DNA from: Streptomyces sp. NBC_01707
GTDB lineage: Bacteria > Actinomycetota > Actinomycetes > Streptomycetales > Streptomycetaceae
Direction: 5' to 3'
NCBI RefSeq assembly: GCF_041438805.1
Contig: NZ_CP109190.1
Span: 1,736,001-1,800,000, forward strand
DNA length: 64,000 bases
Of this stretch, positions 33,826-43,183 are shown piece by piece (the stretch's first letter is position 1; every line of letters begins with the position of its first letter). The notes beneath the pieces are model-generated. The model was not told the origin of the DNA. It did not search any database and was given only the letters and a program-made list of their open reading frames with translations. A program made the translations under genes and the position numbers.

Positions 33826-34379
33826 CGCGACGCGTGGGGCGAAGCCCGGTGCGCGGCGCGGCCCGAGCAGAGGCGTTCGGCAGCCTCCGGAGGCACCGGC
33901 CGGGCGGTCGTAGCCCCTCGCGTCGAGGAACCACCCTCCTCCGTCAGGGCGACCACCCCGCGAAGCCGGCACGCCGCCCCCTCTGCAGGTGCCGCCGAGG
34001 GGGCAGCACGGGCACGCGACACCGACTCGCGGCAGGCCCGCCACCGCAGTACAGCTGGTGGAGAGCCGGTTCGCTGCCGACACCTGCGGTCATCGACTTG
34101 CCCGGTTCCGACGCCGAGACCCCGGTGGCGGAGTGAGCCGTTCGGTGTATCTACTGAGACGGTATGCGGCCGGCAGCTGCCGCCGTGCGAACGGCGCGCT
34201 CCTCGTCCATGGCGACGCGGTCCGCATCCTGCCCGTACGACAACACCGCCGGCCGACTGCTGTCACCGTTCACGGACTTCGCCTTGGTGGCGGTGGAAGC
34301 GGTCCGCACGACGTCGCCCGGACACCCGCGGAGGTCGTCACCCCCGCGCTGCTGGACTCCATGAAGGGATGAGCGACCT
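33826..34379. other. Long intergenic region, no gene supported
   Basis: About 550 nt. Frames on both strands are Arg/Pro-rich shadows with no family pattern. The region may contain decayed coding sequence. No strong terminator was found after the cyclohydrolase. Confidence 0.4.
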
Positions 34380-34946
34380 ATGACAGGAATCAGCGGTCCG
34401 GCCCGGCACCTGCGTGGTCTCCTGGCCGGGGCCGCCGCGGGCGCTGCCGGGACCACGGTCCTGGACGCGATCGGGTACCTCGACATGGTGATCCGCGGCC
34501 GTGGAGCGAGTACGACACCCGAGGTCACCGTGGCGCGGCTGTCGGAGACCCTGCACGTTCGGATTCCTGGCGACGAGAACGCGCGGGAGAACCGCGTCGA
34601 AGGTCTGGGCCCCTTGACCGGTATGGCAGCGGGTGTGGGGATGGGCGCCCTGCTCGGCCTCGCTCTGTCCTGCGGCTGGCGGCCGGGCAACGCGGTCCTG
34701 ACCGCCACGGCGACCACGGGGGCGCTGATCGGGACCAACGGGCCCATGACCGTGCTGCGCGTGACCGACCCGCGCACGTGGTCACGCTCCGACTGGGTCG
34801 CCGACCTCGTGCCGCACGTGGCCTACGCGCTGGTCACCGTCGCCGTCGTCAGGGGCCTGGAACCCGGCCCGCCCGATCGCACCGGCGCGATCAGCACGGG
34901 AGTACGGGAGTGTGGCGCCGCGCTCCGGCGCACCCTGCGTTCATGA
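34380..34946 (+). CDS. Small integral membrane protein of unknown function
   Basis: A 188 aa protein with about four hydrophobic segments: LRGLLAGAAAGAAGTTVLDA (10-29), LGPLTGMAAGVGMGALLGLA (76-95), NAVLTATATTGALIG and VPHVAYALVTVAVVRGLE. Between the first two is a polar loop with VTVARLSETLHVRIPGDENA. The ATG follows GGGATGAGCG. No family can be named; similar proteins occur alone in actinomycetes. It is separated from its neighbours by gaps of more than 200 nt. Confidence 0.7.
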   Translation: MTGISGPARHLRGLLAGAAAGAAGTTVLDAIGYLDMVIRGRGASTTPEVTVARLSETLHVRIPGDENARENRVEGLGPLTGMAAGVGMGALLGLALSCGWRPGNAVLTATATTGALIGTNGPMTVLRVTDPRTWSRSDWVADLVPHVAYALVTVAVVRGLEPGPPDRTGAISTGVRECGAALRRTLRS

Positions 34947-35186
34947 CCGACGAGAGCGCCGGCGGGGTCCGGGCAGGGGCAGTCGGCGCGCACGGCGCGC
35001 TCGTCACCGGATGAGGCAGCACCCACCATCCCCCGTCTGCACGGACGGGACCGGTTGACCTCCTCTGCCGGGCCGCGACACGTACCGCGTCCGGACACTC
35101 CAGCGGCCCAACCCGGCTGGTCAGTGGCCCGCGACGCCAACAGGCTGACCGGGGGGACCTACGATCACGTTGGGAATCCGCAGAAC

Positions 35187-36347
35187 ATGACACCCTCGCA
35201 ACGGCGCCCGATAGCCCGCAGGACCCGCTACGGCACCATGGTCGCGCTCCTGGTGGCCATCAGCGCGACACTCAACGCCTGCGCCGGCCGCAGCGACCGC
35301 GCCGCCGACAGCAGCCGGGCCGCGGCCGCCGGGGCCAAACAGGTCCAGACCGAGTACGTGCCCTGCGGCAAGCCGCCGGTGAAGCTGGAAAAGGTCGACC
35401 AGGACTTTCTCGACACACTCGCGGCAGCCGGCGGCACCCCGCTGTACGAGCAGTCGTACAAGGATGCCCGGGAAGTGCTGAACAAGCTGCAGGCAGGTCC
35501 CGTGGACATGCTGCCCGCGCAGATCAGTGAGCGGACCGTGCCCGGTGGTCCGACCGGTCCGGTGTCCATTCACGTCGTCCGCCCCGACGGTGTCCAGGGC
35601 GATGTGCCCGCCGTCGTGTACATCCACGGCGGCGGCTGGGTACTGGGCAACTTCATGACCCACGAGCGCCTCGTCCGCCAGATCGCCGACGGCGCTCGTG
35701 CCGCTGTCGTCTTCGTCGACTACACCCCCTCCCCCGAGGCCCAGTTCCCCGTCCCTGTCGAGCAGGCGTACACCGTGGCCAAGTGGGTGGCCGATCACGG
35801 CGGTGAGATCGGCGTCGACCCCAGCCGGCTGGCAGTCGCCGGCGACTCGGTGGGTGGAGACATGACCGCGGCCGTCACCATGATGGCCAAGCAGCGCGGT
35901 GGCCCCCACTTCAAGCAGCAGGTCATGCTCTACCCCGTCACAGACGCCGACTTCGACACCGCCTCCTACAACCGCTTCGCCGAGAACTGCTGGCTCACGC
36001 GGCCCGCCATGAAGTGGTTCTGGGACGCCTATGCGCCCCGCGAGGCCGACCGCAGCAATCCGCTGGCCTCCCCGCTGCACGCCACCGTCGACCAGCTGCG
36101 CGGCCTGCCGCCCGCCCTGATGATCACCGACTCCGATGTTCTGCTGGACGGGGCCAACGCCTATGCCGCCAAGCTCCGCGCAGCCGGCGTCCCGGTCACC
36201 TCGTCCCACCACAGCGGGGTCACCCACGACTTCATGATGCTCAACGCGCTGGCCGGCACCCAGGCCGCCGAGCAGGCCGTCACCCAGACGACTGCGACTC
36301 TGCGCGGGGCGCTGTACGCACCGACCGACCCCGGCCCCGGCAAGTGA
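35187..36347 (+). CDS. Lipoprotein alpha/beta-hydrolase (HSL-family esterase)
   Basis: A 386 aa lipid-anchored extracellular esterase. The N-terminus is basic, then MVALLVAISATLNAC with the lipobox LNAC and Cys32. The hormone-sensitive-lipase family oxyanion motif is YIHGGGWVLG, the nucleophile elbow GDSVGGDM, and the acid and base lie in ITDSDVLLDG and HHSGVTHDF. It acts on acyl esters outside the cell; the substrate is not known. The ATG at 35187 starts the signal sequence. It is convergent with the AEC transporter gene, 18 nt apart. Confidence 0.87.
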   Translation: MTPSQRRPIARRTRYGTMVALLVAISATLNACAGRSDRAADSSRAAAAGAKQVQTEYVPCGKPPVKLEKVDQDFLDTLAAAGGTPLYEQSYKDAREVLNKLQAGPVDMLPAQISERTVPGGPTGPVSIHVVRPDGVQGDVPAVVYIHGGGWVLGNFMTHERLVRQIADGARAAVVFVDYTPSPEAQFPVPVEQAYTVAKWVADHGGEIGVDPSRLAVAGDSVGGDMTAAVTMMAKQRGGPHFKQQVMLYPVTDADFDTASYNRFAENCWLTRPAMKWFWDAYAPREADRSNPLASPLHATVDQLRGLPPALMITDSDVLLDGANAYAAKLRAAGVPVTSSHHSGVTHDFMMLNALAGTQAAEQAVTQTTATLRGALYAPTDPGPGK

Positions 36348-36365
36348 CGCGCGCAGTCCCTGGGC

Positions 36366-37316
36366 TCATACGTGCTGGGGCAGCAGGGCGATCACCACGG
36401 ACAGCGAGGCAATGCCCGCGACCGTCGAGAGCATCAGAGTCGATCCGGCAACGCGCGATTGCAGTCCGAAGGACGCGCTGAACACCAGTCCGAAGAAGCC
36501 GCAGGGAATGGCGGTGAGCAGCACGGCCTCGGTGGTGCTGAGCCTGTCCAGGTCGAGGAGCAGGCACAGCCCCCAGACGAACAGCGGCATGAGCCCGTTC
36601 TTCACCACGATGCCGTATGCCACGTTCGGTCCGAACGACACCTTCTGCGCGGACAGCAGCAGCCCGGTGAGGAACAGCGCCGCACCCGCACCGGCCTGAC
36701 CGAGGGGGGTCAGTGTCTTCTCGACCAGGTCGGGCATGTGCACGCCACAGAGCACCAGCACGATGGCGAGCATCGGGGCCCAGAAAATGGGCCGACGCGC
36801 CGACTTGCCCAATGCGCCGCCGAACCGGGAGAGGGTCGACCCCGGCGCATTCGGGCCCAGCTTGGAGTCCTCCAGCAGGGCCAGACTGAACGGCACAATG
36901 GTCATGGACCCTACCGCGAGGCCGATGGCGACGGCGATCGCCCCACGGGCGCCGACCACGGCGGCGGACAACGGCAGGCCGATGGAAGCGTAGTTCGGGT
37001 ACGCGATGGTGACGGCCTGCACCGCGGCCTCCGCCTTCTGCAGCCCGAACGTTCTTTGCTGCAGCACCAGAGTCACGGCATACACGACAGCCAGGGCGAT
37101 GACAGTCACCACGATGTACCCGGCGTGCGCGGTGATGTCGGACCGGTCCGTGGAGGAGATCGACACGAACAGCGACACCGGGATGGCGAAATCCATGACC
37201 AGCTTGTTGATCGAGGAAACGTCCCGGTTGTCGACGTATCCGCGCAGGCCGGCGCCGAACCCGAGGGCGAGGGCGAAGAAGACGGGGAGCAGGGCCGTCG
37301 CAATCTCGTGCACCAT
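36366..37316 (-). CDS. AEC (auxin efflux carrier) family transporter
   Basis: A 316 aa membrane protein with about ten segments in two five-helix halves. Family features are LPVFFALALGFGAGLRG at the start, INKLVMDFAIPVSLF, PNYASIGLPL and PCGFFGLVFSASFGL near the end. Relatives carry malonate or other dicarboxylates. The ATG at 37316 is chosen; no clear ribosome site precedes it, but TATAGT lies 7 nt before the ATG, the spacing of a -10 box for a leaderless transcript. The longer frame to 37484 is unlikely. Confidence 0.85.
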   Translation of the reverse strand: MVHEIATALLPVFFALALGFGAGLRGYVDNRDVSSINKLVMDFAIPVSLFVSISSTDRSDITAHAGYIVVTVIALAVVYAVTLVLQQRTFGLQKAEAAVQAVTIAYPNYASIGLPLSAAVVGARGAIAVAIGLAVGSMTIVPFSLALLEDSKLGPNAPGSTLSRFGGALGKSARRPIFWAPMLAIVLVLCGVHMPDLVEKTLTPLGQAGAGAALFLTGLLLSAQKVSFGPNVAYGIVVKNGLMPLFVWGLCLLLDLDRLSTTEAVLLTAIPCGFFGLVFSASFGLQSRVAGSTLMLSTVAGIASLSVVIALLPQHV

Positions 37317-37530
37317 GCAAAAACTATAGACTTCTGCAGTAATCGCCACGGAGAATGACTTTCTCCTATATTTCCGTTCATACGCGGTGCAGGCTGCCCG
37401 TACGTACTCGCCCGGTGGCCGAACTGCCCGGCAGAGCGCCCGACCGGTCGCGGCCGCGACACCCATGGACGAACCGGCCGGCATGGATGCCAGGTTCGGC
37501 CGTTGGGACCGGGGCGGTCCGAATGGGGCG

Positions 37531-37974
37531 TCAGCTGCGGTGTGGGGCGCGCAGGGTGGCGAAGAGTTGGAGCCAGGGCTCTCTCCCGGGCCGGTCTCCA
37601 GGAATGTGCAGCGTCAGCTCCGTGCCCCTCGGGCGGTGGGGCCGGACCGGTGCCGAGCCGGGTGCGGATCGTGGCGAAGCCGGCCCCGAAATGGTGGACG
37701 GCGGCCGACGAGCCGAGGTGCGCATGAGGTCGTGAGTGAACGCGGCCAGGGCCGGGCAGGCGGTTTTGGCCTGAAAGTCTCCGGACATAGGGGCGCACGC
37801 CGGGGCCCGCCGGGCCGAGGCGCGGGCGATCTCCCGCCAGAGGTTCCGCGGGCCGCGACGGCCGGGGCGGCGCTCCGACCGTACACACGGGCCGCTCCGG
37901 CACCACACACGTCCGTCGACGATACGACGCCGCCGAGCCTCCCGTGCGTTCAACTCCTTGCACATCCAGGGCAA
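37531..37974 (-). pseudogene. Probable IS1380-family transposase remnant (C-terminal part)
   Basis: Translated pieces in more than one minus-strand frame resemble the end of IS1380-type transposases: MSGDFQAKTACPALAAFTHD with LMRT, then (other frame) FGAGFATIRTRLG, then TELTLHIPGDRPGREPWLQL and FATLRAP. These match the usual order of the last transposase helices. The N-terminal and DDE portions are missing and the frame is broken. No inverted repeats were identified. The flanks 37317-37530 show nothing else. Confidence 0.45.
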
Positions 37975-38313
37975 TTACGGGGTCTCTTCGCTTCATATCT
38001 TGACGTGCCTGGTTCAGACCTTTAGGTTCACCGATCACCACCGTTCCATGAATGCACTCGACGTTCACATGTCTGGACGGGCCACGCACCTTCCGTCCCG
38101 ATGCCTGCACCTGCGCGCCACGCTCCCACCCCCACCGTCGGCCACGCACGAAAGGCTGTGATCCCCCCGATGGCCGGACATCTCCTCCCGCGCTCCAGGG
38201 CGCTGCGCGCCGCCCTCACGACACCGGTACTCGCACGCCGCTCCGGAGTCATCGGCTGACGGACACGTCCGCCGCTCCCACCCCCCACCCCGACCCGCAC
38301 AGGAGATCCCAAC
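37975..38313. other. Upstream region of the RICIN/beta-helix gene
   Basis: About 340 nt. It has a less GC-rich part near 37980-38050 that may hold the promoter. A 29-codon frame (38170-38259) exists but lacks a properly spaced ribosome site. No other gene is seen. Confidence 0.4.
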
Positions 38314-40530
38314 GTGCCCGGATCGAAGAGAGAAACCGGCCGTCGCCGGATACCGAAGCTGCTCACCCTGATCGCCCTCGTGGCCACGACCGGAACCGGT
38401 GTCGCGGCCGCCTCGCAGGACACGGCGACCGCGCAGGCCGCCGCGCTGCCGACCAGTTGGGCCACCGTGGTCAACGTGGGCAGCGGCAAGTGCGTCGACG
38501 CGCGCGCCGCGGGAACGGCGAACGGCACCGCCGTCCAGCAGTACGCCTGCAACGGCAGCCAGGCCCAGCAGTGGCAGTTCGCCGCCACCTCCGGCGGATT
38601 CACCCAGGTCGGCAATCGCACCGACGCCACCAAGGTCTGGGACGTCACCGACGTCTCGACGGCGGACAGCGCGCTCGTACAGCTGTGGACGTACGGCGGC
38701 GGAAACAACCAGCAGTGGCAGGCCGTGGCGGAGTCCAGCGACACGTACCACTTCGTGAACCGCAACAGCGGCAAGTGCCTCGATGTGCCGAGCGCATCGA
38801 CCGCGGACAGCGTCCAGCTCCAGCAGTACACCTGCAACGGCAGCGCGGCCCAGTCCTTCCACGTCAACCCCGCGGACCCCCAACAGCCGCCCGGGACACC
38901 GGACCTCGGCCCGAATGTCACCGTCTTCGACCCGTCCACCCCCGCTGCCACCATCCAGAACAGCCTGAACGCGGCCTTCGCCCAACAGGAGACCAACCAG
39001 TTCGGCACCGCCCGCAAGGCCTTCCTCTTCAAGCCGGGCACCTACGACGCCGATGCCAACGTCGGCTTCTACACGCAGATCGCGGGGCTCGGCCTCTCCC
39101 CCGACGACGTCACCATCCGCGGTGCGGTACACGCCGAGGCGGACTGGTTCCAGGGCAACGCCACCCAGAACTTCTGGCGGTCGGCGGAGAACCTGTCGGT
39201 GACCCCGACCTCCGGCACGGACCGCTGGGCGGTGTCGCAGGCCGCCCCGTACCGCCGGATGCATCTGCGCGGCAACCTCCGGCTGGACGACGGCGGTTGG
39301 TCCAGCGGCGGCTACATGGCCGACACGAAGATCGACGGTCAGGTCAACTCGGGTTCGCAGCAGCAGTGGCTGTCGCGCAACACCGAGTGGTCGAACTGGA
39401 CGGGCTCCAACTGGAACATGGTCTACGTCGGCGCCAGGAACGCTCCCGCGAACAGCTTTCCCAGCCCGCCGTACACCACGGTCGACCAGACCCCCGTGTC
39501 GCGTGAGAAGCCCTTCCTGTACGTCGACCCGTCGGGCGCCTACAAGGTGTTCGTGCCCGGCGTACGCACCAACTCATCCGGCACCTCTTGGAGTTCGGGC
39601 ACGCCCGCAGGTACGTCCCTGCCCCTCTCCGACTTCTTCATCGTCAAGCCCGGCGCGACGGCCGCGCAGATGAACGACGCACTCGCCCAGGGCAAGAACC
39701 TGCTGGTGACGCCGGGTGTCTACCACCTCGACCAGACACTCAAGGTGACCAGGGCCGGCACCGTGGTCCTGGGCCTCGGCCTGGCCACGCTCATACCCGA
39801 CAACGGGATCACCGCCATGACGGTCGCCGACGTGAACGGTGTCCAGCTGGCCGGGTTGCTGATCGACGCCGGCACCACGAACTCGTCCCAGCTCCTGGAG
39901 ATGGGGCCGAGCGGATCGTCGGCCGACCACAGCGCCGACCCCAGCTCGCTGCACGACGTGTTCTTCCGCATCGGCGGCGCGGGCGTCGGCAAGGCCACCA
40001 CCAGCCTGACCATCAACAGCGACGACGTCATCGGCGACCACCTGTGGCTGTGGCGCGCCGACCACGGCAACGGCGTGGGCTGGACCAGCAACACCGCCGC
40101 CACGGGGCTCGTCGTCAACGGCGACGACGTCACGATGTACGGCTTGTTCGTCGAGCACTACCAGAAGCACCAGACCGTCTGGAACGGCAACGGCGGCCGC
40201 ACGTACTTCTACCAGAACGAGATGCCGTACGACCCGCCCAACCAGGCCTCCTGGATGAATGGTTCGACGCAGGGCTACGCCGCCTACAAGGTCGCGGACT
40301 CCGTGACGAGTCATCAGGTGTTCGGATTCGGCAGCTACTGCTACTTCAACGTCAATCCCAGTGTCACCGCCGAGCACGCCATCGAGGCGCCCAACAACGC
40401 GAATGTGCGTTTCAGGGACATGGTGACGGTCTCGCTGGGCGGCACCGGGACGATCCGGCACGTCGTCAACGACCGGGGTGGCCCGTCCAACTCCACCACC
40501 AACGTCGCCAACCTCGTCAGCTACCCCTGA
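38314..40530 (+). CDS. Secreted RICIN plus right-handed beta-helix protein
   Basis: A 738 aa secreted protein. The signal peptide covers about residues 1-44. A RICIN (CBM13) lectin domain at 45-190 shows three repeats: GKCVDARAAGTANGTAVQQY, the second with VWDVTDVS and QLWTYGGGNNQQW, and GKCLDVPSASTADSVQLQQY. From about 205 to the end runs a right-handed beta-helix with pectin-lyase-type coils (FLFKPGTYDADANVGFYTQI, LLIDAGTTNSSQLLEMGPSG). The pattern recalls GH55/GH87-type glucanase-like proteins. The enzymatic activity is unproven; polysaccharide binding is likely. AGGAGAT lies upstream of the GTG start, and the ThuA-RICIN gene follows 20 nt later. Confidence 0.82.
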   Translation: MPGSKRETGRRRIPKLLTLIALVATTGTGVAAASQDTATAQAAALPTSWATVVNVGSGKCVDARAAGTANGTAVQQYACNGSQAQQWQFAATSGGFTQVGNRTDATKVWDVTDVSTADSALVQLWTYGGGNNQQWQAVAESSDTYHFVNRNSGKCLDVPSASTADSVQLQQYTCNGSAAQSFHVNPADPQQPPGTPDLGPNVTVFDPSTPAATIQNSLNAAFAQQETNQFGTARKAFLFKPGTYDADANVGFYTQIAGLGLSPDDVTIRGAVHAEADWFQGNATQNFWRSAENLSVTPTSGTDRWAVSQAAPYRRMHLRGNLRLDDGGWSSGGYMADTKIDGQVNSGSQQQWLSRNTEWSNWTGSNWNMVYVGARNAPANSFPSPPYTTVDQTPVSREKPFLYVDPSGAYKVFVPGVRTNSSGTSWSSGTPAGTSLPLSDFFIVKPGATAAQMNDALAQGKNLLVTPGVYHLDQTLKVTRAGTVVLGLGLATLIPDNGITAMTVADVNGVQLAGLLIDAGTTNSSQLLEMGPSGSSADHSADPSSLHDVFFRIGGAGVGKATTSLTINSDDVIGDHLWLWRADHGNGVGWTSNTAATGLVVNGDDVTMYGLFVEHYQKHQTVWNGNGGRTYFYQNEMPYDPPNQASWMNGSTQGYAAYKVADSVTSHQVFGFGSYCYFNVNPSVTAEHAIEAPNNANVRFRDMVTVSLGGTGTIRHVVNDRGGPSNSTTNVANLVSYP

Positions 40531-40550
40531 TGCTCAAGGAAGGATCGTCG

Positions 40551-41855
40551 ATGGACATCAGAACGGACATCAGGAGATCCGGTCCGGCGCGTGCGACCCT
40601 GTGGGTCCTCGTCCTGCTGGCGACGCTGCTCGGCCTGGCGACACCGCCCGACGCCCGGGCCGACACCGCGGCAACACCGTTCAAGGTGCTCGCCCTCTAC
40701 AACGGCACCTGGGACGCCGCGCACATCAGCTTCGTCCACGAGGCCAACGAGTGGTTTCCCGAGCAGGCCGCGCAGAACGGCTTCACGTACACGGCCAGCA
40801 ACAACTGGGATCTCCTCAGCAACGGTGGGGTGAACGCCTATCAAGTCGTCCTTTTCCTCGACGACTTGCCGCAGACCGCCGCTCAGCGGTCCGGATTCGA
40901 GCAGTACATGCGCGGTGGCGGCGCCTGGATGGGCTTCCACGTGTCCGCCTTCACGACGGACGCGCAGTCCTGGCCCTGGTACCACAACCAGTTCCTGGGC
41001 AGCGGCAACTTCAAGTCCAACACCTGGGGTCCGACCACGGCCGTCCTGAAGGTCGAGGACCGCACCCACCCGTCCACCACGGGCCTGCCCACGACCTTCA
41101 CCTCGTCGGTCAGCGAGTGGTACAGCTGGTCCAACGACCTGCGGCAGAATCCGGACATCAAGATTCTCGCCTCGATAGACCCCAGCAGCTTCCCGCTGGG
41201 AACAGACCCCAACCAGACCTGGTACAGCGGCTATTACCCGATCCTGTGGACCAACACGAAGTACAGGATGCTGTACGCGAACTTCGGTCACAACGCGATG
41301 GACTACGCATCCGACACCACGCTGTCGTCGACGTTCGCCAGTGAGACACAGAACCGGTTCCTGCTCGACGGGCTGAAGTGGCTGGGCGGCGCCGGAGGCA
41401 CCGTGCCACCGGCGGACCAGATCTCCGAGACCGCCTGGTACTCACTGAAGAACACCGCCAACGGCACCTGTGTGGACGCCCGTTCCGCCGCCACGGCGAA
41501 CGGGACGGCGATCCAGCAGTACTCCTGCAACGGGACCCTGGCGCAGCAGTTCCAGTTCCGCTCGACGGACAGCGGATACACCCGGATCACCATTCGCGGG
41601 AACCCGCAACAGGTCATCGATGTGACCGACCGCTCGACCGCCGGGAACGCGCCACTCCAGCTGTGGAGTTACGGGGGCGGGCAGAACCAGCAGTGGCAGC
41701 CCGTGAAGGAGAGCAGCGGGCGGTACCACTTCACCGCCCGTCACAGCGGCCAGTGCCTGAGTTCCGCGAGCTCCTCGACGAACGGTGTCCAGCTCACCCA
41801 GCGACCGTGCGACGGCTCCTCCGCACAGAGCTTCACGCTCACAGCACAGCCCTGA
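40551..41855 (+). CDS. Secreted ThuA-like domain plus RICIN domain protein
   Basis: A 434 aa secreted protein. The signal peptide ends near PDARA (about 38). A ThuA-like (trehalose-utilisation/glutamine-amidotransferase-fold) domain follows: FKVLALYNGTWDAAHISFVH, VLFLDDLPQTAAQRSGFEQY, GGGAWMGFHVSAF and a C-terminal TKYRMLYANFGHNAMDY. A RICIN domain fills the last 135 residues. ThuA domains appear in sugar-processing hydrolases. AAGGAAGG 7 nt before the ATG supports this start over the ATG at 40530. It is co-transcribed with the beta-helix gene. Confidence 0.84.
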   Translation: MDIRTDIRRSGPARATLWVLVLLATLLGLATPPDARADTAATPFKVLALYNGTWDAAHISFVHEANEWFPEQAAQNGFTYTASNNWDLLSNGGVNAYQVVLFLDDLPQTAAQRSGFEQYMRGGGAWMGFHVSAFTTDAQSWPWYHNQFLGSGNFKSNTWGPTTAVLKVEDRTHPSTTGLPTTFTSSVSEWYSWSNDLRQNPDIKILASIDPSSFPLGTDPNQTWYSGYYPILWTNTKYRMLYANFGHNAMDYASDTTLSSTFASETQNRFLLDGLKWLGGAGGTVPPADQISETAWYSLKNTANGTCVDARSAATANGTAIQQYSCNGTLAQQFQFRSTDSGYTRITIRGNPQQVIDVTDRSTAGNAPLQLWSYGGGQNQQWQPVKESSGRYHFTARHSGQCLSSASSSTNGVQLTQRPCDGSSAQSFTLTAQP

Positions 41856-41869
41856 CCGTTCCACCTGAC

Positions 41870-41905
41870 GGTGCCCCTCGCCGCTGATCCACGGCGGGGG
41901 GCACC
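41870..41905. terminator. Bidirectional terminator hairpin
   Basis: Fourteen-base arms GGTGCCCCTCGCCG and CGGCGGGGGGCACC pair with one G-U around an 8-nt loop, 14 nt after the ThuA-RICIN stop and between convergent genes. Confidence 0.72.
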
Positions 41906-42042
41906 GGACCACTCTCATGACGGCACGCACAGCGGACAGGACGTCGAACCGGTCCGGCCGCCTGTAGGTGCCGACGCCCTCTCGGGTGTCAGTGCGTCGG
42001 GATCGGACCGACGACGCAGGCGGGAGGTGTCCGCCGCTGCGG

Positions 42043-43107
42043 CTACTGGTCGCGGAGCGCCTGCTCGACGGCGTCCCGTATCCGGGCGTCCTCACGCGCC
42101 TTGCGCCGTACGCGGTTTCGACGCCGGAGAACGAGTGCCCCGGCGACTGCCGCGATAACCACGACGACCAGCAGCAACAGCGTCCACGGGACGGCCCAGC
42201 CGTGGACCGTGGCCTGGACCGGCTTGAGCGAACTGGTGGAGCCCGACGCGTCGGTGAGCAGCGGTGTCAGGGTCGCGGTCGCGGCCAGGCCGACTCCGGG
42301 CACCACGCCGTGTACGCGCGCCTTCACCTTCCAGCTCTCTCCGGGGAGCAGCTCCGGCGGCGAGGTCATGTCGCCCGCTGCGGACCGCAACCACCCGAAG
42401 GGGCCGGAAACCGATACCCCCTGCTTGGCCGACAGGATGGCGTTGCCGGTGTTGTGGATCGTGTAGGTGACGGTGGCGTCACCGTTGGCGAAGGGGTTGA
42501 GCGAGCCGTCGTAACCCACGTGGAGGTCCTCGATCGCGAGCTTCGGCTTGAGCTCGCCGCTGACCCGCAGTTTGACCCGGATGCCGAGGCGCCGGTCCAC
42601 GTTGATGCCTTCGGCCTCGTCGGACTGCCGCAGGGAAGTGAGGATTCCGCCCACGTAGTCGCCGGGCGTGGCGTTGTCCGGAACGGCGACCGTGAAGGGG
42701 ATCTTGGCGGACTTGCCAGGCTTGATCACGACACTGTCGCGGTCGGCGTGGACCCACGCTCCGATACCGACGGACTTCTTGTCCTTGGTGAGCAGATCGA
42801 GCTGGCCCGTACCGGCCGTGAAACCGTCGGCGGCGTAGACAGCGAGTTCGAGCGGGGACTTGCCGTGGTTGGCGACGACCATGGCGTCCTCGGCGTTGCC
42901 GCCGGGGTTGACGCCGTAGCTGAAGCTCGAGCGGTCGTCGCCGTACCCGTTCGCGGCCGTTCTGACCGTCCAGGTGACATCGCCGTCGTCCGCCAGCGCG
43001 GGATCGACCCGCAGGCCGACGATCGCGAGGACCATGAGCAGGACCGGGGTGGCGTTACGAACGAGCGCGCTGACGGTGGTCTTCCGGCGCGGGACGGGCG
43101 GGTGCAT
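42043..43107 (-). CDS. DUF916/WxL-interacting-type cell-surface protein
   Basis: A 354 aa membrane-anchored surface protein. A signal peptide (to about residue 39, DPALA) is followed by a DUF916-like beta domain with FSYGVNPGGNAEDAMVVANH, VYAADGF, VVIKPGKSAKIPFTV and PGDYVGGILTS. A second Ig-like part has YTIHNTGNAILSAKQGV and LLPGESWKVKARV. The end is a TM segment (WTLLLLVVVVIAAVAGALVL) and a basic tail. In Gram-positives such proteins bind peptidoglycan or partner surface proteins. It is last gene of the HupE-phosphoesterase run, 76 nt after the phosphoesterase. Confidence 0.8.
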   Translation of the reverse strand: MHPPVPRRKTTVSALVRNATPVLLMVLAIVGLRVDPALADDGDVTWTVRTAANGYGDDRSSFSYGVNPGGNAEDAMVVANHGKSPLELAVYAADGFTAGTGQLDLLTKDKKSVGIGAWVHADRDSVVIKPGKSAKIPFTVAVPDNATPGDYVGGILTSLRQSDEAEGINVDRRLGIRVKLRVSGELKPKLAIEDLHVGYDGSLNPFANGDATVTYTIHNTGNAILSAKQGVSVSGPFGWLRSAAGDMTSPPELLPGESWKVKARVHGVVPGVGLAATATLTPLLTDASGSTSSLKPVQATVHGWAVPWTLLLLVVVVIAAVAGALVLRRRNRVRRKAREDARIRDAVEQALRDQ

Positions 43108-43183
43108 TTCGGGGTTCTCCTGGAACTTCAGGCGGGACGGGGCACCGGAAGGTGCCCCGCCCCGCCATGTTGGGACGGATCGA

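Noticed and set aside
33826..34379. Possible small genes in the gap after the cyclohydrolase
   Set aside because: Frames are Arg/Pro-rich with no start signals or family resemblance.
38170..38259. Possible 29-codon leader peptide before the beta-helix gene
   Set aside because: The nearest AAAGG is about 14 nt away and there is no sign of attenuation; kept only as a chance frame.
39588..40550. Start of the ThuA-RICIN protein at 39588
   Set aside because: This part overlaps the beta-helix gene in another frame and is Arg-rich; the signal peptide starts at 40551 with a good ribosome site.
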